Assembly: GCA_003008705.1 (NCBI GenBank)
Contig: PDUO01000058.1
Span: forward strand, 128,263-192,262
Length of the DNA: 64,000 nt
Direction: 5' to 3'
Source: Pezicula radicicola
Lineage: Eukaryota; Ascomycota; Leotiomycetes; Helotiales; Dermateaceae
Shown here: positions 13,076 through 24,812 of the stretch, in pieces
Layout of the letters: the number at the start of each line of letters is the position of its first letter
How positions within the stretch are numbered: position 1 is the first letter of the stretch
Position numbers and translations under genes: made by a program
Notes under the pieces: model-generated
What the model was told of the DNA's origin: nothing
Seen by the model: the letters and a program-made list of their open reading frames with translations, nothing else
The model's database searches: none

Positions 13076-13469
13076 GTTTATACAGATGGAAGGTACATTC
13101 TTGAGTATAGGCGTTCGTTTCCTAGGCTATACTAATCTAGATCAACTCTATAATTAATATAAGAAACTTACTATTACACCGCTATATATTCAGACTTTGG
13201 AATCACTGACCAGCGCGATTTCGCATCTCGAGGCACGGCCTTGACAGCCGACTTTTTATGAGAGTGTGTTTGCGGCGAAGCCGGTTTCGAAGTTTACCGT
13301 AGAATAGAGGGATGTAGGAGAATGATCTACTTTCTGATGTCTTTATTTGAGGAGAGATTAATGTCCCCTCTCAGGTGAATTCCCTGTCAAGACCTGCGCC
13401 TCCCACCCCAATCACCCCACAAAATAGCACAAATCCAGTTAATCAGAAGTATAAGAATACTATGATTGC

Positions 13470-14612
13470 CTATGGTACACCACTGAACCATTTATCCTGT
13501 AACAACTGCCTCACAGTTGGACGATCCCTCGGGTCCAACTTCATAACCTTCAACAGAAACTCCCTGTCCTCCTCTGTCAGACAGTCATCCTCGATTAATT
13601 TAAACGGCCTTTGTTTCTGGTTGTCCTTGATATATTGGGTGGCTGAGGCTAGAACTGACCATCTGTCACCATCCTCTCTCGGAATGAGATCTATATAAGA
13701 CTTGGGAACAGGACCAAAGTGAGCTAGTTGTTTTATAATTATGTGGATCAGATACTCTTCATCGTCAGCTGTGGCGTCTTTGGGGTCGGGCTTGAACATG
13801 TGCCAGTTGAGACCCCAAATAAGACTTATAAGCTATGAAATTGTGAGCGCAATTCAGACAATGCAGTAAAACCTGCTTAGTATCACCTACTGTCGTGCCA
13901 AATGACCAAATGTCAGTCGACTGTCCCCATCTGAGCTGCATCATGGCCTCAGGACTTCTAAAGATAGCAGCTCCCATATGCGGTCCATCCATCCCGACCT
14001 TGAGGTAATTCTTGGGATCTATCCGAGTAACGTCACCGAAATCAGCCAGTTGGACATCGGCAAAGCGAGATGATCCAGTGCCATAATTGACGAGAATGTT
14101 GTCCGGTTTGATGTCTGTGAGTATATATGTTAGTTACAGTATTGAGATCTGATATGAAGTGGCATGTAAGATCTCAGTGAACATACCAGTATGTGTGTAC
14201 CCATCTTCATGCAAAGCCTGAATTGCTTGGAGTACTCTTTTTGCCACAAACTTCACATCCGAACTTTCTAGAGTCTTTACGCTTGATGCATGTAGTAGAT
14301 TGTCGTCCAAGTGTTGCAGAATCAAAGATGGAGGATTTTTGGTTTCGTCTAGCACCTGGCGAATGTATGGGCGAGTGCGGAAATGCTCCAGAACATCCCG
14401 CTCGTTTTCGAGGCGTCCCTGCGGAGCTGTCTTAATGATAACTTTTCTAGCTTGAGAGTTGCTTTTCCTGGCAGTAATTAGATAGGCGAAGGTTGAGTTG
14501 GGTGAAGTTGATCTTACGTGGCAGTCCAGATGTCTTTCGCGACTTGCGCAGAGATAAAATAACTTCCGACTTTTCCTTCGAGCTGTTGGCCAATTTTAAT
14601 ACTAGCAGCCAT
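13470..14612 (-). CDS. Small protein kinase-like protein (HTD variant)
   Basis: 320-aa protein consisting almost only of a kinase domain. Exons on the minus strand are 14518-14612, 14187-14467, 13891-14114 and 13470-13832; all junctions keep the frame. The Gly loop is weak (GQQLEGKVGSYFISA). The ATP-binding lysine is in KVIIKTA. The catalytic loop reads YTHTDIKPDNILV, so the Arg of HRD is replaced by Thr while the catalytic Asp remains. DFG is intact (LADFGDV), the APE region reads FRSPEAM, and DIWSFG follows. Such short fungal kinases form large lineage-specific families related loosely to SRPK and dual-specificity kinases. Active phosphotransfer is plausible but not certain. It is divergent from the transcription-factor fragment to its right. 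Confidence 0.82.
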
Positions 14613-14879
14613 TATTGAACTATCTCTCTTGCAGGCAGCAGAAAAATGATGGAAGAAGGACAATAGTTGACGATAAGAGCGAGGGCGTGATGAAGGATTC
14701 CTAGATCTTATACTGCCTCGTACAGGCCTTTTGATACGGCCAATCATATGTTTGATGTGAAGGCTGATCACGTGTGACAATTCAGGTAGCTGGTATCTTT
14801 TAAACACCAACACTAACAATTTGGCTGAAGATTCCCAAGATTCTGCTGTCGAGCTCAACTGAGATGAATCACCTTTCCA

Positions 14880-15249
14880 TGCTCCGACGATTTATTAGTG
14901 ATGGCAATTGTAATCAACAAGAGCTACACACTTACATCCTGAGCATAGATTGCAGCAACATTTCAATGTTATCTACAGTGGCAGCCCCAGGCTCGTCGAC
15001 GCAGCAGACGTATTTAGTTGGTTGTATAGTGCGTCGGAGGAATTTCTTGCACTTCTCGAAGAAGAAAAAAACAAGCCTGAAGCTTTAGCTATCTTTGCCC
15101 TTTTATTTGTCTTGCTAGAGAAATTAGACGGAACTTGGTGGGCACAAAGCTGGAGCGAACATTTCATTTCTCAGATCTATGGCGTGTTGGATAACGAGCA
15201 TCGGTTATGGACCTCTTGGCCTATAAGAGAGATTGGCTGGACACCTTAA
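14880..15249 (+). pseudogene. C-terminal fragment of a Zn2Cys6 transcription factor (Upc2-like)
   Basis: An open frame of about 100 aa ends at the stop at 15247-15249. It reads FNVIYSGSPRLVDAADVF, then a helical region, and ends WTSWPIREIGWTP. This W..WP..EIGW ending is the usual C-terminus of Upc2/sterol-uptake-control type zinc-cluster regulators. The preceding residues ATHLHPEHRLQQHF resemble the start of the family's middle domain, but a stop in the same frame lies just upstream and only about 250 bp separate it from the kinase start at 14612. There is no room for the Zn2Cys6 domain, so this is a fragment. Confidence 0.6.
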
Positions 15250-15957
15250 GTCAAGTAATTAAGTTGAATAAGAACTTCACGCTTGATGACCTGGCAGTGC
15301 TTGTTTTCAGAGAGACTGAAGACTATGGTAAGGATGATAAAAGTTCGGGGCCGGTGTCAGCTAGGCAGATGTAAAACTCTAGTTTTGCAGAGTAAGAAGC
15401 ACGTTTCATTCGAAAATCTTATTCTATTTCTAAATTCTGTACTTTGGCGTAGCTAAAATTATGTAGGTTTACTTACGTATTTTGACTTCCCCGATGAGGA
15501 GTGTTCGCGACGTAAGGGGCTCCTAAGCGAGGCTGATTACTCATTAGGCGATAACACTATTATTCATGGCATTCAAGTCGACAGTATCAAAAACATCTGC
15601 TGGGAGTGTCATCATACGACGTAGAGGCGTCACAGCATGAGAGGAGCCAGGTTTTTAGAAATAATTGCGATGTGGGGAGCCATCTTCAATTAAGCATGAC
15701 CGCTCGCTATGCTCTATGTAATCTTACACTGTGCCTCTCACAGTCCCATCTATCTAACGAAGAATCAGCGCCAGCCAGTATCTGATGGCCGAACTACAAT
15801 TTGAAATGGTGTCGCATTTTGGATGTTTGCTCACGCCAATCGGAAAGTTAACAGATAGGAATTACTAACCCGATCACAGAAAGTGCGAAGTTTTTTTGGG
15901 GATTAGCACATGATGATGTTATGTTATTTTCGATGCTCCAAATTCGTTCACTGCACC
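15250..15957. other. Intergenic region, no gene recognised
   Basis: About 700 bp between the transcription-factor fragment and the 3' end of the oxidoreductase gene. No coding or RNA gene is supported. Confidence 0.4.
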
Positions 15958-16970
15958 CTATTTCTCAGTAACCTGTATGATAATCTTCCCTTTCACATGT
16001 CCCATCCGTAACTTTTCAAACGCTTTCGGTGCATCCTCCCATTTGAATGCTTCATCGACAACAGCCCTTATTTTCCTTTCCGCTAGCAATTTGCCAATTT
16101 GCAGATAGTCCTCGCTGTTACTCCTTACCCTTACAAAATGAAACCGTCTACGCCCACCACCCAAACAACGGGGTTGAAGCATCCTGCGAATCATGGTACC
16201 CATACCCGATGCGACACTGACTTGTGCAAAGGTTCCACTCGGCTTGAGAAAAGTGTCGCTATGCTCGTATAACAGGGCTGGGCTGCCGACATTGTCGATG
16301 GCGAGGTCGAAAACTTGGCCCTTTTCCTTTAAGTGCGAGATAATGTCAATTTTTTTATAGTCGATGACCTCGTCAGCCCCGAGGCTCTTACATAGATCGA
16401 CGTTGCCAGTCGAGCACGTCGTCGTGACCTCAGCGCCTAAGACTTTGGCAAATTGAATCCCAAATGTCCCAACTCCACCACTACCACCGTTTATGAATAC
16501 TTTTGACCCGGGCTTGACAACGTCGGGGAGCAGAGATTGATATGCCGTCATTCCAGCCGTTCCCACGGCCGCAGCATAATCGGGGTCGACCCCATTGGGA
16601 AGCAGGGCACATTCTGAGCATGAAAGAACGATGAATTGACGGAGTGTGCCAAATTGAGATGTGGATTTCAGTGCTCCAAATACCAGTTGTCCTTCTTTGT
16701 GGGTTGTATTAGAAGCGTGTTTTGCTACGATGCGGCCGCAGAAGTCGAGGCCTGGGCTCGCAGGTTTTTTGATGGTAACCTTCCCATATATGCCCGACTC
16801 AGGAAGTTTGTAGTCGACCGGGTTGATGGAGGCGGTGATAACTTCGACGAGTATTTGATCTTAGAGAGCGAGGACTTGGAAGGGGCAGATGCGGACGAGT
16901 TAAGAGATAGTGATTTCTCAAGTGTGCCATGAATAGTTGAGTACTCCCAGGCTTTCATCGTTGAAGTCAT
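15958..16970 (-). pseudogene. Zinc-type alcohol dehydrogenase / quinone oxidoreductase, frameshifted
   Basis: Medium-chain dehydrogenase/reductase of the NAD(P)H:quinone oxidoreductase (RTN4IP1-like) group. The N-terminus MTSTMKAWEYSTIHGTLEK starts at 16970. Its frame leaves the homologous one after about 36 residues, near 16861. The correct continuation (DQILVEVITASINPVDYKL, then the catalytic domain) is in another frame whose first upstream codon is TAA. From there the frame is open to the stop at 15958 and includes the Rossmann motif GGSGGVGTFGIQFAK and a C-terminal substrate-domain ending GKIIIQV. No GT-AG intron can bridge the break, so a single-base deletion (or a sequencing error) is most likely. 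Otherwise the gene is complete at about 337 aa. Confidence 0.8.
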
Positions 16971-19566
16971 TGTGATTTGTCGCCAGGATTTAAAGTCTCT
17001 CTTGGATCAAGAACAGGTTTGAATTGGTATTTACACCGAGAAAAGGAACAGTTGTGCATTTTATATCCGTTGGTATTTGTAATCTGGAGGTAGTCGAGGA
17101 CAAACTCCACCAGAACTACTGCCTCCCAGATGAAAGAGAGCATGAACTACCCCGGCTTAATGTTTGGTCGAGTCAAGGATTAAAAGTCTCCGACCCTCCT
17201 ATAGGATTTGGAGATCTCGTATATCGCTCGTATAGCACTGTTTCTTATAGGCTGAGGACTAGAACCGACTCATCAAAAGATGCACATCCGTATCGCACAC
17301 TTCCTAATTATGCGCATGAGATTTTGGGTATGGAAATTATTATGTCCAGGGATCCCTTCAGACCAGCATCTCTTTGTTTATTATAAATTCTCGCACTGAG
17401 TATAGCTATGCCACTCGAACTTTGACATTTGAACGCCCATGTAGCTCCTGGGTTTCGGAACATTTGTCCCTCCATCCATGCCTTTACGGTTCCCGTACTT
17501 CGTACCGATATTCCGTGTCCACTAACTCCGATGAGGACCAAGAGCAATATCCTGATATTGTCTAGTCCCAGTTACTCAATTGCCTATACATCAACCATTA
17601 GCTTGCGGTTTAGGGCGGATTTCTGGTAACCAGCGAAAGGGTTTGGACTGAAGAGGACCACGCGCTTTCTCGATACGGTACTGCTGCGCGGCTGCAGATA
17701 TACCGGTATTCGCATTCATTTGCAAATCTCTCGGTTTTGTTTGTGTAGTCCGTTCGACCTTTCTGGTACAATCCTTGGCGTAACAGTCTTGTCATTCGCA
17801 ACTATGTTGCCTGAGAAATTCGTTGCTGTTATAAGTGGTGCTCGCGGGCTAGCGGTATCGTTGTTGCGAGTGTGGCGGGAAGATTTAGTTCACAAAGTTG
17901 CAACACCAAAACTCGGACTAAGTAAAGTCCTGCCTTGACCCTACGACATGCAACAAAAATTTGATATCATTTATTCACGTGATACTGTTCTCTGATTAAC
18001 TGCCTATGTTAAAGAGCCTAATAATAATATTAACTACTAAACATAGTCTTATTATTACAATCACTTAGTACTATTCCCTTTGCTTCTTAGAAGGAGGTGC
18101 AACTAAGAGATCTTGTCTTGCCTTCGACTTTATCTTTTGCAGTGTCTATAATAGAATCTGTACAGGTATAGATCTCTGCTGATATCACTGTTAGGGACAA
18201 AGAGGAAAGAGTAAAGAGTAAAATATAGCTAAGTGTACATATGTGCTTGTATCTGCTAATCTCTTTACAAAATTAAGTAGCTCTTGGATGTGATATAAGC
18301 TTGTTTTTAAACATTAAGCATATACCACTTTCTATGCATTTAGATGTGTGTGCATAGGGCAATTCTACTCCTGTAATTATAAAGCAATAAACTTATATAA
18401 AAAGCAAAAGTATATAGTAGGAGACTAATACAAATCGCCTGTACTTTTGCGCAGATAGATCACATCGCTAGTAAGTGTCGCTAGTTAGCGATGCGCACGC
18501 ACTAGCACACCCTTGAGGAGGTTATATACCATGTGGGAGATATTGCTGCCTATTATTTCTCAGCAACTGGATTACCAATTTCCACTTATCTGTATACCTG
18601 GTACTATGTTGTAGTAAGATTTTACAATCAGATTTGTTACTTATAGAGAAGTAATATTGTACTCTGGATAATCTCGTGTGTCCCTTTTGCGCCTTCTATG
18701 CTATCTATGCTATCTATATAGTTGCTTACTAACAAACTACGAATCAAGTTGATGCACCACACTTGAGTACAAAGAACGTGGCTTTTTCTGTCAACCAGGC
18801 GTTTGGTATTTGTGCCGAACGTTAAGAAAGTTCTTCTAAAATCTCTAACCTTTTGAAGGAGCTTTGTGATAAATTTGTACATATTGAATTGAACCTCGGT
18901 AGCAAGGGAAGCGATGTATTAGAAAAGGGGGGACTCTTAAGTCTAGTAGTAAGCGCAAATCTGGTTTCTTGTTTTTATAAGTATTAGGGAGTGATAGTAA
19001 TAAGGTGGGCTCCGAATATATAATACTTTTACCTTACAGTTTGCTTTTATATATTTAAGCTTATAATAAGGTTTCTAAGCTTACTATTCACCTTAATTGG
19101 CGATATTTAGAATAAATGACCTATAGAATACAAAGGGCTACGTACGGAATTGATTCCGAAGGCATGAATGCGCTGAGTAATGATGTGGATTTAAGCAAGT
19201 ATGTCATCATACCTACGCCCGGTCTGCCATTCTAATGCTACACAGTAGCTGGCAGAAGCGAGGCACGAAAGTACGAAAGGTACAAAGGAAACGAGCTCAC
19301 TCTCCTTATGCTGAATCAAGACTTTGTTGATTAACGACTCGTTGAATTTTTCAAGGATATAATTAACTGACTGAACGGCTCATCCTATGATTTCTGCTGG
19401 CATCGTCTAAAAGCAACATATTTACTCACACTTCAGACCCTAAACTCAGATATCTATAAATATATCACACCCTCTCAGAGATTTCTACCTCAATTCTTTC
19501 CATAACAAACACGATCCACAATCTTCCATTTACAGTCAGCTACTACCAACACTTTCATCCATCACC
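16971..19566. other. Long intergenic region, no gene recognised
   Basis: 2.6 kb, mostly AT-rich from about 18000 onward. Only short open frames with many stops are present on both strands. An imperfect 29-bp palindrome (ATCGCTA at one end, TAGCGAT at the other) lies near 18465-18495. The region could hold decayed mobile DNA, but no transposase or reverse-transcriptase motif was recognised. The last 200 bp, CT/AC-rich, are the likely hydrolase promoter. Confidence 0.4.
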
Positions 19567-20447
19567 ATGACAACTTCAACACCAAAACCAACAATTGTCT
19601 TCGTTCCCGGTTCATTCTCAGGAGAACCTCTCTACACATCATTGCTTTCCCATCTAACCACCAACGGCTTCTCAGTCATCTTTGCGCTTCTCCCTTCGAT
19701 CAAAGTCAACGACTCAAGTCCAGCAGCAAGCTTGAGCGATGATTCTGCTCATATCAAGTCTATTACAACAAAATTATTAGACGAAGGAAAAGATGTGATT
19801 ATAGCTTGTCACTCTTATGGGGGCATGCCCATGACAGAAAGTGCGATAGGAATGGGGAAAGTTGAGAGGATGAAGAATGGGAAATCAGGTGGCGTTGTGG
19901 GTTTGGTATATATCACTGCTTATGTACCGGTTTCTGGGGATGATGTTCTAAGCGTGAGGGGAGATCATCTCGGGGAGGGAATTTCTCAGGTTATTTCTTT
20001 AGATGTAAGAAACATCTCTCTCTCTCTCTCTCTGTTCTCTCATGAAAACTCCCAATGAAGGATTCAATCACTAACTATTCATCATAGGACGTCTTCATGG
20101 AATTGAATCCAATAGTAACAGCCCAAACAACATTCTCAGATGTCCCTGAAAAAGAAGGTCTAGAATGGGTATCAAAGATGGAAAAACATTCCACACGCAG
20201 CTTCCGAGATAAAGTTACCTTTGAGCTTGGATCTGAACCTTGGAGGTTTATTCCTGTTACTTATTTGTTTTGCGAGAATGATTTGACTCTTCCTTTGTGG
20301 TTTCAGAGGCATGAGGTGGACCAAATCGAGAGGGAGGCGGGGATTACGGTTAAGAGAGTTTATTGTGGTGCTGGTCATTGTCCTAATGTGACGGATGCGG
20401 GTAGGGAGGGGATTTTAAAGGCTGTTTTGGAAGCTGCTAGGGTTTGA
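19567..20447 (+). CDS. Alpha/beta-hydrolase (AB hydrolase_6-type esterase)
   Basis: 265-aa soluble alpha/beta-hydrolase in two exons, 19567-20004 and 20088-20447. The intron (83 nt) carries a (TC)n run and a CACTAAC branch sequence. The N-terminal strand TIVFVPGSF holds the oxyanion HG-like turn as PGSF. The nucleophile elbow is CHSYGG (Ser in the GxSxG position, here C-H-S-Y-G). The late Asp is in FCENDLTLP and the catalytic His in GAGHCPNVT. This is the pattern of small fungal esterase/hydrolases often found beside secondary-metabolism genes. Substrate unknown. Confidence 0.88.
20015..20033. repeat. (TC)n dinucleotide repeat in the hydrolase intron
   Basis: An uninterrupted run of TC units just after the splice donor. 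It lies wholly within the intron and does not affect the reading frame. Confidence 0.85.
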
Positions 20448-20779
20448 GGGAGGGGCTTTTAGGATGTTGTATTGTGGATGATGGTTTTAGAAAATGATGA
20501 GTTTAGAGTTCAACGCTTGATTGAGCATAATAATAATATGCCAGAATTACAATGGGTGTTACTGATAATTCCTTCAAATTCTTATTTCGCTCTTAAAAGT
20601 TTTTGTAGGTTGCCACTCTATTGTCCATATTGACATTGACTAGGAGGTTAGACAAGCTTTGAATTAAATACTAGAATCAAGTCAGTTACTCAAACCAAGT
20701 GGGTTACTCAAATAGAAGATCTTACTTATGCTCCTATGTGATTGATTTTAGACTGAAATGATCGATTGAGTATAACAAC

Positions 20780-21599
20780 CGATGGAAGTCTACGATGGCC
20801 CAATATCCCAAACCATACATACGAATGGCAACAAATCGAAGTCGTAAGCCCAGTATTTATATTCTCAGAAGAAGCGATAAAACAATGTGGGTTAGTAGCT
20901 TGGTATTTAAAACAAAGATATCGAAATTGTTATTAATGAGAGTTGTGGATTTCATGTACATGTTGGAAATGGAAGGTCTGGATTTCCTTGTTCTACGATT
21001 AGGAATCTGGCTTCTTTCTTTGGACTTTTGAACCCCAGATTGAGAGTATTCATCCTGAATTTCGGAGGGATAATGAGTTTTGTAGGAATATTAGGCATTG
21101 GAGTATTTTAAGTCAAGATTATGAGTTCGATGAGGATGGGAAATTGGTTGAGGAGGATGTGAAGGTTAGGAAGGGATTGGAGATGTTGATTGAGTGTGAA
21201 CAGAGTCTTTTTATTGTTGATTGAATGGTTAAGGAATGTGGGAATAGGTTGGCTTATAGTTTTCAGGGGTTGGATGAATTTGGGGTGTCGGATACGAGGA
21301 AGACGATTGAGTGGAGACAGCATGAGATGACTTTGGATGAGGAGATGATTGCGGTGTGGGTTAAGACCTGTGTAGGGCTTGTGGTACTTGCTGATAATGT
21401 CAATAGAGGTGTTTTGGAGGGTTGGTTGTTGAGGAATATTGGGGTTAAGGTGGGTGAGGGAGGTTGGTTGGGTATTGAGCAGGTTTTGAGGAAGGCAGGA
21501 TTGGATGAACAGGCGGAGTATTATGGTAAGCGAGATACTCCTGAGAAGCGCCAGTTGGAGGATGAGAAGAAGAGGGAGATGGAAGATATGAAGAGATAA
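20780..21599 (+). pseudogene. Amidoligase-family gene, broken by frameshifts and stops
   Basis: Remains of a fungal amidoligase (PF12224-type, ATP-grasp/COOH-NH2 ligase fold). Successive frames read EWQQIEVVSPVFIFSEEA, then INESCGFHVHVGNGRSGFP (family hallmark CGxHVHVG), then a one-base shift within the codons for FFWTFEPQIESIHPEFRRD. After that one frame runs to an internal TGA at about 21222 and continues to TIEWRQHEMTLDEEMIAVWV and the final TAA at 21597-21599. At least two frameshifts and one in-frame stop are visible, so no full-length protein can be made. The tail (about 21500-21597) is Lys/Glu-rich. Start and early part are approximate. Confidence 0.75.
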
Positions 21600-22017
21600 G
21601 TTATACGGTAAGTTAAATTTGCTACTTCTGTTTTTTCTCCCAGTCATGTTATATATTTAATTTATGAATGCGAGTATTAAAATAAAATAGATGCGTGTTT
21701 AAAACAAGCCAACAGGTCCTATCCAACGTAATATATAGACTAACTCCCTCGCTAAGTGATTTTAATGACTTCTAATTAAGTGCCTATCTTATTAAAAAGT
21801 GAACGAATGGTTCTTCCACGGCTATAAAGCCATAACATCCAAGAGAATAATCCAGAATCCAACCTCTTGCAGACTTCTAGCGCTCAAATATAGAAAAAAT
21901 GTCTATGATATAAGGCTTGGCCACAAGTACTATATCGGTTTCGGTAACTTCGATGTATTTTATGTACGACTATTAATATTTACACTCATAGTTCCCCCCT
22001 CATCCCCTCCAACTTCC
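21600..22017. other. Intergenic region
   Basis: About 420 bp of AT-rich sequence between the convergent amidoligase remnant and polygalacturonase gene. Nothing recognised. Confidence 0.4.
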
Positions 22018-23232
22018 TCAAGCAGGACATCCAGTAGCCGGATAATTACACGTACTATTAACACCACCACCCGAAATATGAACATTCTCAAAAACAATAT
22101 TGCTACAACTTCCATCACCACATAGAACGTAGTAATTCGTACCATTAACAGTTGCAGTACCGAAAATATCCTGGAACAAGATATTAGAGATGGATACTCC
22201 GTTCGTAGGAATACCAGTTGGTCCTCCATTCAGGTAATCTTGTTGAACATCGATTCCCTTCATAGAGATATCGCTAACGGTTATATTGGTATAGGTGATA
22301 TTTGAGATAAAACCCGTCGTACCAGAATTCGTCTTGATACGAGCACCGTTTTCGGACTTGAGAACCATGCTATTGGAGAACTAGATGAGTTACTTTTGTT
22401 AGAAGTCTATACTACTTTTTATTTTCCGTGCATAGAATGACTTACCAGAATATTGGTGACGTTATTATTACTCTTACCACCAACAGAACCAATACTCAAT
22501 CCGTGACCACCAGAACAATACATATTATCAACCGTGATATTATTACCACTGGTAACAGCAACACAATCATCCTGGTTCAATACAGTACTACTAGAAATCA
22601 ACATATTTGAAGAACTGCTGACATCGAAACCATCCGAGTTATGCGCTGCGGCAAGACCGTCACTTCGATCGTTTGGTGCTTCTCCGGCTGTATTGTCAAG
22701 ATAGAGATCCGTCATTACTAAGTCGCTACAGCCGCTAACACTGAAGAGATGAACTGGCCAATTTTGGATATGGAGATTCTTGATTACTGAGCCTCCAGTC
22801 ATCTTCTTTACCACAATAAAGTGGTTTGGCCTGATTAAGTTAGCAGGCAGTCTTTGATCAATTCTATTAAGTGGGTGGAACTCACTTTGGAACTCCTCCA
22901 TTAGACCCAAGTCCATCCCAATAAAGTTGACCATTACCATCAAGAATTGCATCATCTTCAGCCGTAATAGTCACATTTGTACCGCTAAGGATGATAGGAT
23001 CAAAAGATGAGTCGTTTGTGAAGCCGAATGTAGTCGTACCAGCAAAAGTTACGACACTGTTGGCTTGCAATTTCGAAAGATCGATGGAGCTATTTGATGG
23101 TGCTGCGATGTCTTGTAGAATAATGTCGGTACACGATGCTACAGCGGATGCAATTTCAGAGTATTCTGTGACGGTGCATGTTGTAGCATGGACACTCGCA
23201 GCGAGGGACAAAAGAGCTAGAAGGGAGAACAT
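22018..23232 (-). CDS. Endo-polygalacturonase (GH28), secreted
   Basis: Secreted pectin-degrading enzyme that hydrolyses alpha-1,4-galacturonan. Exons on the minus strand are 22886-23232, 22446-22830 and 22018-22380, giving 364 aa. Residues 1-16 form a signal peptide (MFSLLALLSLAASVHA). The GH28 core shows the catalytic motifs in order: NSDGFDV, NQDDC, the GGHGLSIGS histidine loop and RIK. Paired cysteines at both ends and a short length fit endo-acting fungal polygalacturonases. Several N-glycosylation sequons are visible. It supports growth on plant tissue as pathogen or saprobe; which cannot be told from this gene. Confidence 0.96.
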
Positions 23233-24812
23233 TGTGAGAAGCTTGTGTTGATAAGACTTGTCCTTAGTTCTTGGTTTCCAGGAAGACTCGAGACTTTATA
23301 CCCGCGAATGTAATAGTACGATTATTGCACAACCGTACGGTAACGAGGTGGGTAATAAGGCTAAATAGATTATATGTTTCGTGATTTTATAGATTGTCTG
23401 GATCGGGAAAATTAAAACACAGAGGCAACTAAGAAAAAAAGATTAATCAAGCTCAAAAAAAAGCTTTATAGAGTCTTGGTCTCACAGATCTGGACGGGAA
23501 ACTTGAACAAAAAGGCGGTAACTACTCCGTATTTGCCCCTGAATTAATTATGAAGCTAAGCGATACCACTGAAAATCCATTACACCCTGTATGCCAAGCG
23601 AGCCGGATAGGGGGCAAAGCTTTGCGGAATCGGAGAAATTCGAGTCCTCGAGTAGAATCTCTGCGCCAAGTCATGGCAAAATTTCGCCGCAATTGTCATA
23701 CCTCCACTCCAAAAAACGAGCACAGCTTAACTTGAAACAATTCTTGTCGATACCAAGAAGAATTTCAATATGTGTTTGAATGCTTTAAAGTCTCTGTAGT
23801 AAGTAGAACCCGAAGAGGCCGAGTCGGCTACATCTAAGACCTCTACCGCGCTTACTGTTTAAAAACATTAATTCGGAGTTAGTAAGACCTATTGAATTCA
23901 GTGAATATATAGAATCCACCACTATTGCCACCAGTTGCTGCTGTCTATTGCTTCCCTTCAACAAGACCAAAAGTAGACTTATACAACCATTCCATCTCTT
24001 CTTTTATCTTACTAATAATTTTCGATCTACTTGACCTATTCAGCCTCATAAACCTATTAGACCTAGAGGATATACCTTAGAAAGTACAGAGGAAGAACTA
24101 GGTGGGAGGGTACGAGTAAAGCGCTAGTGCCTATCAACTTTATTTTAACCTCAAGATACTAGGTATACAGAACCGCTTTGTATATTTTCTTCTTTGGTCT
24201 CTTTCACAATTGGCCTCTATACTTTTGAATTTACAATAATCCCACCAAAACCGCATACAATTAAACTTTTCATAACTTTACATTCATCTCTCTTCTACAA
24301 ACAAGATTCTACATATTGAATCAGGGTATCCAATCTATGATGCATTCTATGGAACCCACAGTACGGTACGTCCCAAGAAAGATAGGCTATGCAGATTTCT
24401 AACCCATCTATTGAAAAAAAAAAACTCTGTCCTAAGCTTTTGTACCCAAAGAACCAAGCATCCAAGTATGAAGTTTTTTTTTAAGGCTTTTTGTGCCTTG
24501 AACTCCATACGCCATAGTTTCCATGCTGTTCATCGGTCCCAAAGAAAAGAACGAAAGAAAATCAGGTACGCCCCGAAGCTCGCACATGTCGCAACCTGTA
24601 CCACAGTAGTATTTACCTTCATATGTAAACCATACGGTCAGATTAAAACTCGCCTCTCAATTCCCAAGATTCCAACGCCTGCGAATTGAAATTTCACCCA
24701 CAAACCAACGTGAAACTGAAAATCTTTGAGTACTATGCCTAATCGCCGAAAGAAGCGCGTCAAAAAAAATAATGGCCACAGTTTCAAGGATCCACCACTT
24801 TTTTGCGGTTAG
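23233..24812. other. Intergenic region, no gene recognised
   Basis: 1.6 kb between the polygalacturonase start and the 3' end of the Ulp1-like gene. AT-rich with several poly-A tracts (23430-23460, 24410-24423, 24475-24483). It includes the polygalacturonase promoter. No coding region is supported. Confidence 0.45.

Noticed and set aside
16971..19566. Possible transposon in the AT-rich 17-19 kb region
   Set aside because: No transposase, integrase or reverse-transcriptase motif and no long terminal or inverted repeat could be established by eye.
21108..21647. 179-codon minus-strand frame rich in Leu, Ile, Pro and Asn
   Set aside because: Antisense to the amidoligase remnant; its composition is the complement of a G/T-rich coding strand.
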